From Treponema sp. (GTDB lineage: Bacteria; Spirochaetota; Spirochaetia; Treponematales; Treponemataceae), in the NCBI GenBank assembly GCA_017549025.1, contig JAFYWB010000051.1:1-48766 (forward strand): a DNA stretch of 48,766 nt. The letters run 5' to 3'. Within the stretch, counting starts at the first letter, position 1. Each line of letters opens with the position of its first letter. The notes under the pieces were generated by a model. It did not search any database. It saw only the letters and a program-made list of their open reading frames with translations, and was not told the origin of the DNA. This document shows, one piece after another, positions 1-8,806 of this stretch. Made by a program: the position numbers and the translations under genes.

Positions 1-1817
1 CCAGCACCAGCTGCCTGCTGCTGCTTGTACACCTCTTCAGCAATCTTGTAGGAAGCCTGCTTCAACTCTTCAGTCTTGGCCTTGATTTCTTCCACATTGT
101 CACCTTCCAGAGCACGCTTCAAAGCAGCGATGGCATCATCAATCTTCTGCTTATCTGCACCAGCAACCTTGTCTCCCAGCTCCTTCATGCTCTTTTCTGT
201 GGCATAAACCAAGGAGTCAGCTTCATTGCGAACTTCAACCTTTTCACGCTCACGCTTGTCGGCCTCAGCATTTGCCTCAGCTTCCTTAACCATGCGGTCA
301 ATTTCACTTTCGCTCAAGCCGCTAGAGCTTTCAATACGAACAGACTGTTCCTTACCAGTACCCAAATCCTTGGCAGATACGTGAACAATACCGTTGGCAT
401 CGATGTCGAAGGTTACTTCAATCTGAGGCACTCCACGAGGAGCGGCAGGGATTCCTACCAAGTCAAAGCGACCCAAGGTTCGGTTCTGAGCAGCCATTTC
501 ACGCTCACCCTGCAATACGTGGATGGATACAGCTGTCTGTCCATCAGCAGCAGTGGAGAAAATCTGGCTCTTGCGGGTAGGAATGGTAGTGTTTCGGGGA
601 ATGAGCTTGGTGAATACGGCACCCATGGTCTCAATACCCAAGGAAAGGGGTGTTACGTCCAACAGCAATACGTCCTTTACGTCACCGCCCAAAATACCAC
701 CCTGAATAGCGGCACCAACAGCAACTGCTTCGTCGGGGTTTACTCCCTTAGAACCTTCCTTACCGAACAAGTCCTTTACAACCTGCATTACCTTAGGCAT
801 ACGAGTAGAACCACCTACCAACAATACCTCGTCAATCTGATCAGGAGTTACACCTGCATCCTGCATGGCCTTGCGACAAGGCTCCTTGGTGCGCTCCAGC
901 AAGTCTTCTGTCATCTGCTCGAACTTGGCACGAGTCAAGGATTTCTGCAGGTGCTTGGGACCTGTTGCATCGGCAGTGATAAAGGGCAGGTTGATTTCGG
1001 TGCTGGCTACAGCGGAAAGCTCAATCTTTGCCTTTTCAGCAGCCTCACGGAGACGCTGGAGGGCCATGCGATCCTTGGACAGGTCAATACCAGTGTCAGC
1101 CTTAAATTCGTCGATGAGCCAGTTGATAATGCGGCGGTCAAAGTCGTCTCCACCCAAGTGAGTGTCACCAGCAGTAGACTTAACCTCAAATACACCGTCG
1201 CCCAATTCCAAGATTGAAATATCGAAGGTACCACCACCCAAGTCATATACAGCGATGGTCTTTTCTGTCTTTGATTCCTTGTTAAAGCCGTAAGCCAAAG
1301 AAGCAGCGGTAGGTTCGTTGATAATACGCTTTACCTCAAGACCAGCAATCTTTCCTGCATCCTTGGTGGCCTGGCGCTGAGCATCGTTAAAGTATGCGGG
1401 AACAGTGATTACAGCTTCTGTAACAGTCTGTCCCAAATAATCCTCAGCAGTTTTCTTCATCTTCTGAAGGATAAAGGCACTGATTTCCTGTGGGGAATAT
1501 TCCTTTCCTTCAATATCAATGCGAACATCCTCTCCGTGGTCCACTACCTTGTAGGGCACCATCTTTGCTTCGCCAGAAAGCTCGCTGTAGCGATGTCCGA
1601 TAAAACGCTTGATTGAATACACAGTATTTTCTGGGTTGGTAACCATCTGGTTCTTTGCAGGCTGACCTACAATGCGCTCACCCTTGGCAGTAAAGCCAAC
1701 AATGGAGGGAGTGGTGCGTCCACCCTCAGAGTTCTGAATTACAACAGGCTCACCGCCTTCCATTACTGCAACACAAGAGTTGGTTGTTCCCAAGTCAATT
1801 CCAATAATCTTTCCCAT
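1..1817 (-). CDS. dnaK: DnaK (Hsp70) chaperone, C-terminus cut by window edge
   Basis: ATP-dependent Hsp70 chaperone that works with DnaJ and the exchange factor GrpE in the cytoplasm. Translation from the ATG at 1815-1817 gives [18 protein letters not shown], the phosphate-1 loop of the Hsp70 actin-fold ATPase, and the Hsp70 frame stays open for 605 codons to position 3. Only the flexible C-terminal tail is missing, since the last visible residues are the Gln/Ala/Gly-rich linker typical of DnaK ends. It lies 30 bases downstream of grpE and is probably co-transcribed with it. A start-proximal AGGAG is visible on the minus strand. No CIRCE-type inverted repeat was seen upstream of the pair. 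A long antisense frame inside dnaK is treated as a shadow. Confidence 0.97.
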   Translation of the reverse strand, partial: MGKIIGIDLGTTNSCVAVMEGGEPVVIQNSEGGRTTPSIVGFTAKGERIVGQPAKNQMVTNPENTVYSIKRFIGHRYSELSGEAKMVPYKVVDHGEDVRIDIEGKEYSPQEISAFILQKMKKTAEDYLGQTVTEAVITVPAYFNDAQRQATKDAGKIAGLEVKRIINEPTAASLAYGFNKESKTEKTIAVYDLGGGTFDISILELGDGVFEVKSTAGDTHLGGDDFDRRIINWLIDEFKADTGIDLSKDRMALQRLREAAEKAKIELSAVASTEINLPFITADATGPKHLQKSLTRAKFEQMTEDLLERTKEPCRKAMQDAGVTPDQIDEVLLVGGSTRMPKVMQVVKDLFGKEGSKGVNPDEAVAVGAAIQGGILGGDVKDVLLLDVTPLSLGIETMGAVFTKLIPRNTTIPTRKSQIFSTAADGQTAVSIHVLQGEREMAAQNRTLGRFDLVGIPAAPRGVPQIEVTFDIDANGIVHVSAKDLGTGKEQSVRIESSSGLSESEIDRMVKEAEANAEADKREREKVEVRNEADSLVYATEKSMKELGDKVAGADKQKIDDAIAALKRALEGDNVEEIKAKTEELKQASYKIAEEVYKQQQAAGA

Positions 1818-1847
1818 ATTCGTATCTCCTCTAATTCTCTAAAATCC

Positions 1848-2492
1848 TTATTCGGCAGCTGCTTCAGACGCTTTTCCGTCCCCAGCAGCTACACTGCCGT
1901 CGGGCATCTGAACCATAACCTTTGCATAACGGATAATTCTATCCTTCAATTTGTATCCCTTTAAATATACTTCTGAACATACTGGTTCGGCAACTGGTGC
2001 AGGCATACTTCCAATGGCCTCGTGAATATTGGAGTCAAAGGCATCTCCCTTTTCTCCGTATCCAGCCAGATTGTATTTATTTTCCAGCATGGACACCAGC
2101 TGATTTCTAATCATTTTAACACCATCTACTACACTGGAAACCTCAGTAGCAGTAGCGGCAGCATCCAAAGCACGGTCAAAGTTGTCAATGCTTTCCAACA
2201 GGTCAGACAAGAGATTGGCATTGGCATAGTCAAAGGCTTCCTGCTTTTCCTTGATCATTCGCTTGCGGTAATTGTCAAAGTCCGCCATGGCCAAAAGATA
2301 CTGATTGTGAAGCTCCTTATTTTTTGCTTCTAATTCAGCCTTTTCCTGCTCCAGCTTCTGCAGTGGATCTTCTTGTGTGCCAGCAACTGCTTCACCAGCA
2401 TCTGGGGCTGCTACACCTTCACCTTCCACAGGGGAATCTGTCTGGGACATTTTCTGCTGATCCTGATCTTCCTGATGTTCCTGTTTCTTCAT
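1848..2492 (-). CDS. grpE: GrpE nucleotide exchange factor
   Basis: Nucleotide exchange factor that releases ADP from DnaK. The 214-residue product has an acidic, Gln-rich N-terminus, a long helix (LEQEKAELEAKNKELHNQYL) leading into the signature ADFDNYRKRM, and the C-terminal beta domain ending in AKVMVQ. I chose the ATG at 2490-2492 because AGGAAGACGAGGT lies directly before it. An upstream in-frame ATG at 2513 lacks any ribosome-binding site. It precedes dnaK in the same direction, the usual heat-shock order, with 30 bases between them. Confidence 0.95.
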   Translation of the reverse strand: MKKQEHQEDQDQQKMSQTDSPVEGEGVAAPDAGEAVAGTQEDPLQKLEQEKAELEAKNKELHNQYLLAMADFDNYRKRMIKEKQEAFDYANANLLSDLLESIDNFDRALDAAATATEVSSVVDGVKMIRNQLVSMLENKYNLAGYGEKGDAFDSNIHEAIGSMPAPVAEPVCSEVYLKGYKLKDRIIRYAKVMVQMPDGSVAAGDGKASEAAAE

Positions 2493-2567
2493 ACCTCGTC
2501 TTCCTAACAGCATAAATCTATTGTTCCTTAGCTTTTGGATTTATACCATTTATAAGTTTCTGTCTAA

Positions 2568-2597
2568 AAGATACTATCTGCACTATTCAATCGTCAA
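2568..2597 (-). promoter_or_regulatory. Predicted sigma-70 promoter of grpE-dnaK
   Basis: On the minus strand TTGACG (2592-2597) is followed after 18 bases by TATCTT (2568-2573), about 75 bases upstream of the grpE start. The -35 box is strong and the -10 box moderate. No CIRCE repeat or sigma-32-like box is visible near it, so heat control, if present, is not apparent here. Confidence 0.5.
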
Positions 2598-2612
2598 CAA
2601 ATTCCAGTTAAA

Positions 2613-2636
2613 TTTTTAACTTCTTATGAAGTAAAA
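2613..2636 (-). terminator. Weak AT-rich hairpin downstream of the asnA-linked gene
   Basis: On the minus strand TTTTACTTC and GAAGTTAAAA pair around an ATAA loop with one bulge, followed by ATTTAAC. It lies 34 bases after the stop of the gene at 2670-3689. The stem is AT-rich and the T tract poor, so termination would be weak. Confidence 0.3.
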
Positions 2637-2669
2637 CCCTGAATTTGCTTCCATTGAATCACATTTAAA

Positions 2670-3689
2670 CTAGATAAACTGCCAGTCGGGAAAATTATTT
2701 CCTTCCTTGTCCTGCATCCAGCACAATCGCACCCTGCACTGCTCCATGCACACATTCTCTGCAAAGGCCTGTACATCCTGGGAATAGGGAGAGCTTAAAT
2801 CCTCTGGATGGAAGGCCAAGTCCAGCTCCGATTCCTGATCCTCACCCACCAGCCGGCCAAAGGCTCCATTAAATCGCACCAATTCCTGCACCACAGGCAA
2901 AAGGAACTCAAGGCCCTTCTCCTGATACTTTAATTGCAGGAACAAAAGCTGCATCTGCTCAATCTCTTGGTGGGAAAGCTGGTACATGGTATCGCTGATT
3001 CCAGACTGCACCTTTGCCCCACGACCTGCACCAGACAATCGCCCCAAATTATTACACTGGAGCCACTCAGCAAAGTCTGCAAAAAAGCTGTCGGGAGTAA
3101 TACGGAGGGGCTTCAGCACACTTAAAAACCAAGGCACCGCCCGCCCCGCAGAATAAAACAGGCCACAGGCATAGGCCTTGTCTGCAGCCAAGCCAATATC
3201 CTTGGAGGAAAATGTCTTTGCGGGCTGGGGAAGCTCCTGCTCCAAGCAGCTAAAATCAAGGTGATTGGGATACAAGGAAAGGGCAAAATTCAAGCGGTCA
3301 CGGAAAAGCCGAGCGGAATCCCCTTCCTCCTGAGCAAAATCCAAGTCAAAGCCAAAAACCAAGCCGCTTCTGTTCAAAAAATCAATCTTTCGACTAAAGG
3401 CCTTTTTTCCAGCAAAATCAGCAGCAGTCAGGGACAACTGAAGGGAACAGTAGAGCTGGGACAGCTCCTGACACACCTGGCCATCTATGATGGAGGGATT
3501 CAGATAGAATTTGTAGAAAATATCTGGGGCCTCTTCTTGGGCTCGGCAAACAAACCGCAGAAAGCTCTCCTTGCTTCCTGTGATAGCCTCCTCCGCCACA
3601 ATCAGTCGTGTAATTCCCAGCTCCACCAAGGAAGCCAATCCTTCCTCTAGCTGGCAGGCATTAAAACGGTATTCCTTCTCAGCTTCCAT
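2670..3689 (-). CDS. Conserved-looking protein coupled to asnA; possible radical-SAM-type barrel without the cluster motif
   Basis: I do not recognise a characterised family. The 339-residue product has no signal peptide or membrane segment. The order of beta strands and helices (RLIVAEEAITGSKESFLRFV, then YKFYLNPSIIDG, then GLVFGFDLDF) is reminiscent of the barrel half of B12-binding/radical-SAM proteins. There is no CxxxCxxC iron-sulfur motif, so catalysis of that kind is not supported. The start MEAEKEYRF at 3689 is preferred: it sits 5 bases after the asnA stop, with AGGA just before it. The longer frame to 3725 would overlap asnA by 31 bases. Tight coupling to asnA suggests co-expression. 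Function unknown. Confidence 0.75.
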   Translation of the reverse strand: MEAEKEYRFNACQLEEGLASLVELGITRLIVAEEAITGSKESFLRFVCRAQEEAPDIFYKFYLNPSIIDGQVCQELSQLYCSLQLSLTAADFAGKKAFSRKIDFLNRSGLVFGFDLDFAQEEGDSARLFRDRLNFALSLYPNHLDFSCLEQELPQPAKTFSSKDIGLAADKAYACGLFYSAGRAVPWFLSVLKPLRITPDSFFADFAEWLQCNNLGRLSGAGRGAKVQSGISDTMYQLSHQEIEQMQLLFLQLKYQEKGLEFLLPVVQELVRFNGAFGRLVGEDQESELDLAFHPEDLSSPYSQDVQAFAENVCMEQCRVRLCWMQDKEGNNFPDWQFI

Positions 3690-3694
3690 ATATC

Positions 3695-4732
3695 CTACAG
3701 CAAGGCTATTCCAGCTTCGGCACACTGCTTACGCATGGCTTCTGGCCACACGCTTACCTGTGTCTCTCCAATATGAGCCTTTCTCAAAAAATACATACAC
3801 AATCGGGACTGACCAATACCACCACCCATGGTGTGCTTTAACTCACCATTCAAAAGTCGAGAATGGAAATACAATTCCTTTCTGTCCATACAGTTACGAG
3901 CCTCCAACTGAGCCATCAAGGACTCTGGAGATACACGGATTCCCATGGAAGAAAGCTCAAAGGCACATTTGAGCACAGGGTTCCACACAATAAGGTCGCC
4001 GTTCAAGCCACGGTGACCATCGCCTGTTTCTGTAATCCAATCGTCGTAGTCGGGAGCACGTCCGTCGTGGGGTCTACCATCTGCCAAGGGAGCACCAATT
4101 CCAATAATGAATACGGCACCGTATTTTTCTGCCACAAGATTCTCCCGCTCCTTGGAGGTAAGACCAGGATAGGATTTCTGCAAATCCTCTGCAAAGATAA
4201 AGGTGATTTCATCAGGCAAAATAGGCTTGATGCAGTCGTATCGGTCGTAAATGAAAAACTCAGTTCGCTTCATACAGCGGTAAATCCGCTTTACCACATC
4301 CCGCAGCAAATAAATGGTTCTATCTTCTTCGTTTACTGACAGCTCCCAGTCCCACTGGTCTACATACAGAGAATGGGTATTGTCCAGCTCCTCGTCACTT
4401 CTGATGGCGTTCATGTCGGTGTAAATACCAAAGCCTGCAGGCAGGTTCAAGTCTGTAACCTTCACCCGCTTCCACTTGGCCAGAGAGTGAACAATCTCCA
4501 TGGGAGTGTCATCCATGTCCTTTACGGGGAAGGTTACCGCCCGCTCCACTCCGTTCAAATCGTCGTTAAGACCGGTTCCCTTGGGAACAAACAGGGGGGC
4601 AGTTACACGGGTTAGATTCAGCTCTGTGGACAAGGCCAGCTGAAAGAAGTCTTTTATCATGACAATAGCATGCTCTGTCTCTCGGACAGACAGCAATGGT
4701 TTATAGTTCTTGGGGATTGCAAGTTGAGACAT
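3695..4732 (-). CDS. asnA: Aspartate-ammonia ligase (ammonia-dependent asparagine synthetase)
   Basis: AsnA makes asparagine from aspartate, ammonia and ATP, giving AMP and pyrophosphate; it is a class II aminoacyl-tRNA-synthetase paralogue. The 345-residue product shows family landmarks: LNLTRVTAPLFVPKGTGLND near the N-terminus, LAKWKR, the YTDMNAIRSDE segment, and the C-terminal GGGIGQSRLCM, which resembles synthetase motif 3. Length fits the family (about 330-345). The start MSQLAIPKNY at 4732 has AGGA five bases upstream; the frame open to 4771 has none. It is divergent from rpsU, and the gene after it starts within five bases of its stop. Confidence 0.95.
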   Translation of the reverse strand: MSQLAIPKNYKPLLSVRETEHAIVMIKDFFQLALSTELNLTRVTAPLFVPKGTGLNDDLNGVERAVTFPVKDMDDTPMEIVHSLAKWKRVKVTDLNLPAGFGIYTDMNAIRSDEELDNTHSLYVDQWDWELSVNEEDRTIYLLRDVVKRIYRCMKRTEFFIYDRYDCIKPILPDEITFIFAEDLQKSYPGLTSKERENLVAEKYGAVFIIGIGAPLADGRPHDGRAPDYDDWITETGDGHRGLNGDLIVWNPVLKCAFELSSMGIRVSPESLMAQLEARNCMDRKELYFHSRLLNGELKHTMGGGIGQSRLCMYFLRKAHIGETQVSVWPEAMRKQCAEAGIALL

Positions 4733-4813
4733 ACATTTCCTACTTAAAAAGAATTGTACAAGATTATACACTTGAAAAAAGCCTTTGTAAAGTAGACATT
4801 TCCTGTAAATGAG

Positions 4814-4842
4814 TTGACATCATTGACTGATTCTGCCATAAT
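4814..4842 (+). promoter_or_regulatory. Sigma-70 promoter of rpsU
   Basis: TTGACA (4814-4819) and CATAAT (4837-4842) are separated by exactly 17 bases, giving a start site about 35 bases before the rpsU ATG. This is among the best plus-strand promoters in the window. The 153-base divergent region also has to serve asnA on the other strand. Confidence 0.75.
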
Positions 4843-4885
4843 GACGAAACACTAGCGGTTAGTTTCCGAAGGGAGGTGAGTATAA

Positions 4886-5101
4886 ATGGCACATATTACA
4901 GTTGATGATTCCGAGAATCTGGAAAAAGCAATCAAGCGCTTCAAGCGTCTGGTAGAAAAGGAAGGTATTATCCGTGAATATAAGAAGCGGGAGTACTTTG
5001 AAAAGCCTTCCACCATCAAGAACCGCAAGAACAAAACCCTTCAGCGAAAATTGATGAAGAAAAACCGCAAGTCTTCTGGCGGAAGCAGAAATGCTTACTA
5101 A
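4886..5101 (+). CDS. rpsU: 30S ribosomal protein S21
   Basis: Small-subunit ribosomal protein S21. The 71-residue, strongly basic product shows the typical [20 protein letters not shown] start, the [15 protein letters not shown] segment and an Arg/Lys-rich tail. A very strong ribosome-binding site (GGGAGGTGAG) lies seven to eight bases before the ATG. The last 11 bases overlap the start of a lipoprotein gene, and a terminator-like hairpin begins ten bases after the stop codon. Confidence 0.96.
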   Translation: MAHITVDDSENLEKAIKRFKRLVEKEGIIREYKKREYFEKPSTIKNRKNKTLQRKLMKKNRKSSGGSRNAY

Positions 5102-6026
5102 GATTGTAACGGCCGTTTGGAATACCAAGCGGCCTTTCCTTTTTATAGCCAATCTCTTCCTTCTCCTTACCTTTTTTTCCTGTACCAGTTCACCCAAAGA
5201 CTCTCGCTATCTAGAATACAATCAAGAAAACCATATCCGGCAGGGAATAGATTTTTATCCACCAAGCTGGAACCATGAAACTGTTCCTATCACCAGTAAC
5301 TGGGAACCTATCGCACCAGGGATTTTGTACACACGCTTTACTTCTCGTCACATCCCCCTACGCTGGCATCTTGTGTCCGTAGATTTACATAATCCTGCAA
5401 TCCAGCTCCTAGCCTACCCCACCCCAGAACAAGCTTCCGAAAAAGATAGCTTTGCAGGCAAAACAACCTGGCAATTTTTGCAAGACACCCATGCCACCGT
5501 GGCGGTAAACGCAAATCCTTTCAAGGCTCCCCTTACCCAGCTGTTTCCCCAGCGGAGCATCGTAGGACTTTTTATCAATCAGGGACACCTCATATCACCA
5601 GCTCTTTCACGGTATAGCGCCCTGTGCTTTGAAAAACAGGGCCAGCAATGGATTCCGTCAATCATTTCTGATCAAAGCCAGTATCCACCACAAACGGAAT
5701 TGGCCTTCGGTGGCTTTTTCACCATACTGAAAGAAGGTGAGATTCAACAGATGCCAGCCTGTAGCCTAGATTCCCGCACTGCCATTGGAGTTACTAAGAA
5801 TAATCGGTATCTTCTTATATTATATGTAGAAGGAGAGAATAAAAGGGAAAGTGCAGGTCTTTCCTACGAAGAATCTGCCTTGATTCTCCAGGCAGCAGGA
5901 GCTTGGAATGCACTTCAAATGGACGGCGGTGGCTCAGCCTCCCTTTCTGTGGCAGGAAAAACCATTACCGGAAAATACCATCGGAAGGGGGCAAATATTT
6001 TGGCATTTGCTTCAATCTTTCAATAA
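5091..6026 (+). CDS. Lipoprotein with phosphodiester glycosidase (NAGPA/DUF2233) domain
   Basis: The N-terminus is a lipoprotein signal: basic residues, a hydrophobic run, then LLTFFSC, with Cys31 the likely lipid anchor. The remainder matches the NAGPA/DUF2233 family: [20 protein letters not shown], then the catalytic-region signature [14 protein letters not shown], then an ANILAF end. Family members cleave phosphodiester-linked sugars such as GlcNAc-1-phosphate; the substrate here is unknown. The ATG at 5091 is inside rpsU, with GGAAG six bases before it. Codons 7-15 form the stem-loop that appears to end rpsU transcription, so expression may depend on read-through or coupling. Confidence 0.85.
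   Translation: MLTKIVTAVWNTKRPFLFIANLFLLLTFFSCTSSPKDSRYLEYNQENHIRQGIDFYPPSWNHETVPITSNWEPIAPGILYTRFTSRHIPLRWHLVSVDLHNPAIQLLAYPTPEQASEKDSFAGKTTWQFLQDTHATVAVNANPFKAPLTQLFPQRSIVGLFINQGHLISPALSRYSALCFEKQGQQWIPSIISDQSQYPPQTELAFGGFFTILKEGEIQQMPACSLDSRTAIGVTKNNRYLLILYVEGENKRESAGLSYEESALILQAAGAWNALQMDGGGSASLSVAGKTITGKYHRKGANILAFASIFQ
5111..5146 (+). terminator. Hairpin with T-rich tail after rpsU, inside the next gene's signal peptide codons
   Basis: GGCCGTTTGG (5111-5120) and CCAAGCGGCC (5125-5134) form a 10-bp stem with one G-T wobble and an AATA loop, followed by TTTCCTTTTTAT. It begins 10 bases after the rpsU stop but lies entirely within codons of the downstream lipoprotein. It could act as a partial terminator relieved by translation. 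Confidence 0.65.
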
Positions 6027-6033
6027 ATATCGA

Positions 6034-6062
6034 TTGACCAATCAAGGATAATGGACTATCAT
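6034..6062 (+). promoter_or_regulatory. Promoter placed for a leaderless PilZ-gene transcript
   Basis: TTGACC (6034-6039), a 17-base spacer, and TATCAT (6057-6062) lie just before the ATG at 6069. Only six bases separate the -10 box from the start codon, so the predicted transcription start falls at or next to the A of ATG. No Shine-Dalgarno sequence lies at a usable distance. Confidence 0.6.
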
Positions 6063-6068
6063 TGACAT

Positions 6069-7058
6069 ATGGGTATTGTAACATCTCAGCAATTAACAAG
6101 ATATTATGAATTGTACCGAGACACAGAGGTAATTTTTTCAAAGGAAGTTATCAAGACCCTCCACATGGATCCCCGTCAGGTATATGTAAAGTGCACTGAT
6201 TCTCAATGGCCTTGTATAATTAACTCCACCTCCTTTTTGGGAGCCAAGATTATCATCGGTTCCAAGGGGGGTGCTTATGCCCGCTTGTCCAAGGAAAAGG
6301 GAACGGTAAACCTCCGTTTTTGTTTTTCTCAGGGTGAAAAGCAACCCATCAGTTTTTTTGTCAGTGCTCGTGTCCAAGAAATTGTGCCATACATGGAGTC
6401 TTCTGACTTAGCCGTTGTAAATCTCACCTATATTCAGCGTCCACCTGACGATTTAATCGAACTTATCGGTCGTCTGCTAGAAGCCAATACCAATGCCTTG
6501 CGAAGACGGGATGAACGTATTCCCATTACAGAAGAATCTCTGCGTAAGCTGAGTTTGGCAAAGGCTGATGCAGTTATTTTCATCGATAATGTTCCTCGTC
6601 ACTGTATCGTTCGGGATATTTCCTTCTCTGGAGCAAAGATTCTCCTTCTGGGAGTGGCTCAGTTCTTGAACAACAAGAATGCCGTTCTCCGCTTGGAATT
6701 CTATGATCCCCATGAGGTTATTACCCTTCCTGCAAGCATTGTTAAAACAGATATGGCTCAGGGAAGAAAGGATATTATCATCGTCTGCCTTCAGTACGAT
6801 GCCACCAAGATTCCCATTACCTACAAGCTGCACATCAACAACTATCTGACAGGTATGCGCAAGTCACAGTTGTCCACCTACCATTCTGCTCCAGTTACTG
6901 CTTCTGCAGTATCTGCCACACCCCGTGGAATTGGTAACGGAAGTAGCCAGAATGCCAACCAGCAGGCCCAAGCAAAGCCCATGGTTCCCCTGTCAGCTCG
7001 GATGAATGCCCAGGAAGAAGAGGTAACGGTAGAAGACGACGACTTACCGGTTTTCTAA
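6069..7058 (+). CDS. PilZ-domain protein, likely c-di-GMP receptor
   Basis: A 329-residue cytoplasmic protein. Residues about 1-135 form an N-terminal domain resembling the PilZ-like extension of treponemal proteins. Residues about 143-255 are a PilZ domain carrying both c-di-GMP contact motifs: RRRDER at 145-150 and DISFSG at 183-188 (D-x-S-x-x-G). The last ~65 residues are Ser/Ala/Gln-rich and end acidic (EEEVTVEDDDLPVF), suggesting a flexible tail. In treponemes c-di-GMP and PilZ proteins influence motility and virulence; the partner here cannot be read from sequence. No ribosome-binding site is seen and the promoter abuts the start codon. A TPR gene follows after 41 bases. Confidence 0.88.
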   Translation: MGIVTSQQLTRYYELYRDTEVIFSKEVIKTLHMDPRQVYVKCTDSQWPCIINSTSFLGAKIIIGSKGGAYARLSKEKGTVNLRFCFSQGEKQPISFFVSARVQEIVPYMESSDLAVVNLTYIQRPPDDLIELIGRLLEANTNALRRRDERIPITEESLRKLSLAKADAVIFIDNVPRHCIVRDISFSGAKILLLGVAQFLNNKNAVLRLEFYDPHEVITLPASIVKTDMAQGRKDIIIVCLQYDATKIPITYKLHINNYLTGMRKSQLSTYHSAPVTASAVSATPRGIGNGSSQNANQQAQAKPMVPLSARMNAQEEEVTVEDDDLPVF

Positions 7059-7099
7059 CACCGTCGTTAATTTAGCAATACTACATTTAGGATATACTC

Positions 7100-8230
7100 A
7101 TGAACGCATCAAGTCCCTTGGACAATCTTCTTTTTTTGAATTTGCCAGAAGGAATGGATTTATCAGCCTATAAGCTGCAAATCAAGGCAAATATTCCCCT
7201 TCCAGTTCAAAAGCCAGACAATGGTGATTTTGATATTTCTCAGCTTACTCCAGAAATGATTTTTGCGGGTATTCTGGTGGTGTTGGCCTACGACCAGCAC
7301 AATCAGCATGTGGAGTATTATCGCACGCTACTGTTGGAGGCAAAGCCCAATATCAAACAGGAGCTGACAGAAGCAGCTATTCTGAAGTCAAGAAACGAGG
7401 ATTTTGACATAGCAGAGGAAATCTTCAGTGCCCTGCGGGGCCTTGACCCAGAGGACATGCTGATTACTCTGAATACAGCCCTCTTCTTTGACCAACGAGC
7501 TGACTCCTACCGCCAATCTGGCCTTACAGAGGATGCCGATGCCTACGACGATTGTGCCGGTAGATTCTACGCCCAGGTAATGGAGTCTGACAATGCTCCT
7601 CCAGAGGTCTTCTTTAACGCAGGATTTTTCTTTCTCAAGCAACGGAATTTTACCAGAGGAAAGGAGTGCTTTGAAACCTACCTTGCCCTCACCTGCGACA
7701 TCAGTGATGAGGAATTGGGAGAAAACGGCCAGTACAAGCGACAGCGAGCCCAGGAAATCGTCATGGATATTAACAACAGAAATCTTGAGGACGAGCAATT
7801 CAAGGCAGCCTACGACTTTATTCTTTCCGAGCAGGAAGAAAAGGGACTGGAGGAAATCAGAAAGTTTTTGGAAAAAAATCCTTACGTCTGGAATGCATGG
7901 TTTATGCTGGGCTGGGGATTACGACGGCTCCAGCGGTGGGAAGAAGCACGGGATGCCTTTCTGCAATCCATTGAGTGCGGTAGCACCGAGCCCGACACCT
8001 TAAACGAGCTTGCCATTTGCTACATGGAGCTGGGAGACTATTCCGAAAGCAAAAAATGCTTGGTACAGGCCCTGTCTTTGGAGCCTGAAAACACAAAATA
8101 CATGTCCAACCTAGGTTATCTTGCCTTAAAGCAGGGAAATCCCCAGGAAGCAAGAAAATTCTTTTTGGCAGTGTTGGAATTCGATGCACAGGATAAAATT
8201 GCCCTGCAAATGCTGGAAGAATTGGAATAG
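7100..8230 (+). CDS. Tetratricopeptide repeat protein
   Basis: A 376-residue protein without signal peptide or membrane segment. The C-terminal third holds at least three clear TPR units: AWFMLGWGLRRLQRWEEARD, then LNELAICYMELGDYSESKKC, then MSNLGYLALKQGNPQEARKF. Degenerate helix pairs are likely between residues 105 and 230. The N-terminus (DNLLFLNLPEGMDLSAYKLQ) is not a known domain to me. TPR proteins are scaffolds, so no enzymatic role is assigned. AGGA lies about eight bases before the ATG. It follows the PilZ gene in the same direction and is followed by a terminator, so the two probably form a short unit. Confidence 0.85.
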   Translation: MNASSPLDNLLFLNLPEGMDLSAYKLQIKANIPLPVQKPDNGDFDISQLTPEMIFAGILVVLAYDQHNQHVEYYRTLLLEAKPNIKQELTEAAILKSRNEDFDIAEEIFSALRGLDPEDMLITLNTALFFDQRADSYRQSGLTEDADAYDDCAGRFYAQVMESDNAPPEVFFNAGFFFLKQRNFTRGKECFETYLALTCDISDEELGENGQYKRQRAQEIVMDINNRNLEDEQFKAAYDFILSEQEEKGLEEIRKFLEKNPYVWNAWFMLGWGLRRLQRWEEARDAFLQSIECGSTEPDTLNELAICYMELGDYSESKKCLVQALSLEPENTKYMSNLGYLALKQGNPQEARKFFLAVLEFDAQDKIALQMLEELE

Positions 8231-8252
8231 CTTAACTTGAAAATGATTGTAG

Positions 8253-8300
8253 AGCACCTAAAACGAGCTTTCTGGCTTGGTTCTAGGTGCTTTTTTATTT
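8253..8300 (+). terminator. Rho-independent terminator after the TPR gene
   Basis: AGCACCTA (8253-8260) pairs with TAGGTGCT (8284-8291) around a 23-base loop and is followed by TTTTTATTT. The last bases overlap the stop codon of the convergent DUF192 gene. The T run is only on the plus-strand side. Confidence 0.7.
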
Positions 8301-8762
8301 GTCTGTTTTACCGGGAATGAGAACCTTATCCCCCACAACAATACCTTCTTTTTCAAACCATCCCTGGGGAACCTCAAGTGCATACCGCACGGAAACAGTA
8401 CTGGTCCAGTTGGCCATACTAAAAGGTGTCATATGGTAGATGTCACGAATCTTTCCTGTTGAATCAATATAGGCAATAGACAGGGGATGGGGTGTATTCT
8501 TCATCCAGAAGCTTAAAATTTGGTCACGTTCAAAAACAAAAAGCATTCCAGTCCCATCAGGAATCTGCTCTCGCTCCATAAATCCCCTGTTTCGAGTTTC
8601 CTCGGTATCAGCAATTTCTGCCGTTACCTTTACTTCACTTCCATCCCCACGCTGAATCATCAGCTCCATAGTGGGCAGCCGAGAAGCATCCTTGCAGGAA
8701 ACAAGAGCCACCTGAAAAATCACGAAAAAAAACAGAATATTCTTTCTAAATAGATGTTTCAT
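8295..8762 (-). CDS. DUF192 family lipoprotein
   Basis: A 155-residue protein with signal peptide and lipobox ALVSC (Cys23 as likely lipidation site). The mature part is a DUF192 domain: EETRNRGFMEREQIPDGTGM, then LSFWMKNTPHPLSIAYID, then LEVPQGWFEKEGI. This is the family's conserved core; its biochemical role is not established. It lies 44 bases downstream of a secreted-protein gene on the same strand. A TATAAC box ends only five bases before the ATG, so it may also have its own start site. Confidence 0.9.
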   Translation of the reverse strand: MKHLFRKNILFFFVIFQVALVSCKDASRLPTMELMIQRGDGSEVKVTAEIADTEETRNRGFMEREQIPDGTGMLFVFERDQILSFWMKNTPHPLSIAYIDSTGKIRDIYHMTPFSMANWTSTVSVRYALEVPQGWFEKEGIVVGDKVLIPGKTDK

Positions 8763-8806
8763 AATGAGTTATAATCCATTTTAAGCCTGTACATGAGGCT
8801 CTTTCA

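Noticed and set aside
381-1217. Long open frame antisense to dnaK (278 codons)
   Set aside because: Antisense frames in dnaK are a well-known by-product of its codon pattern; the dnaK frame is unambiguous and no start signal supports the antisense one.
2493-2669. CIRCE element controlling grpE-dnaK
   Set aside because: I looked for TTAGCACTC and GAGTGCTAA arms upstream of grpE and found none.
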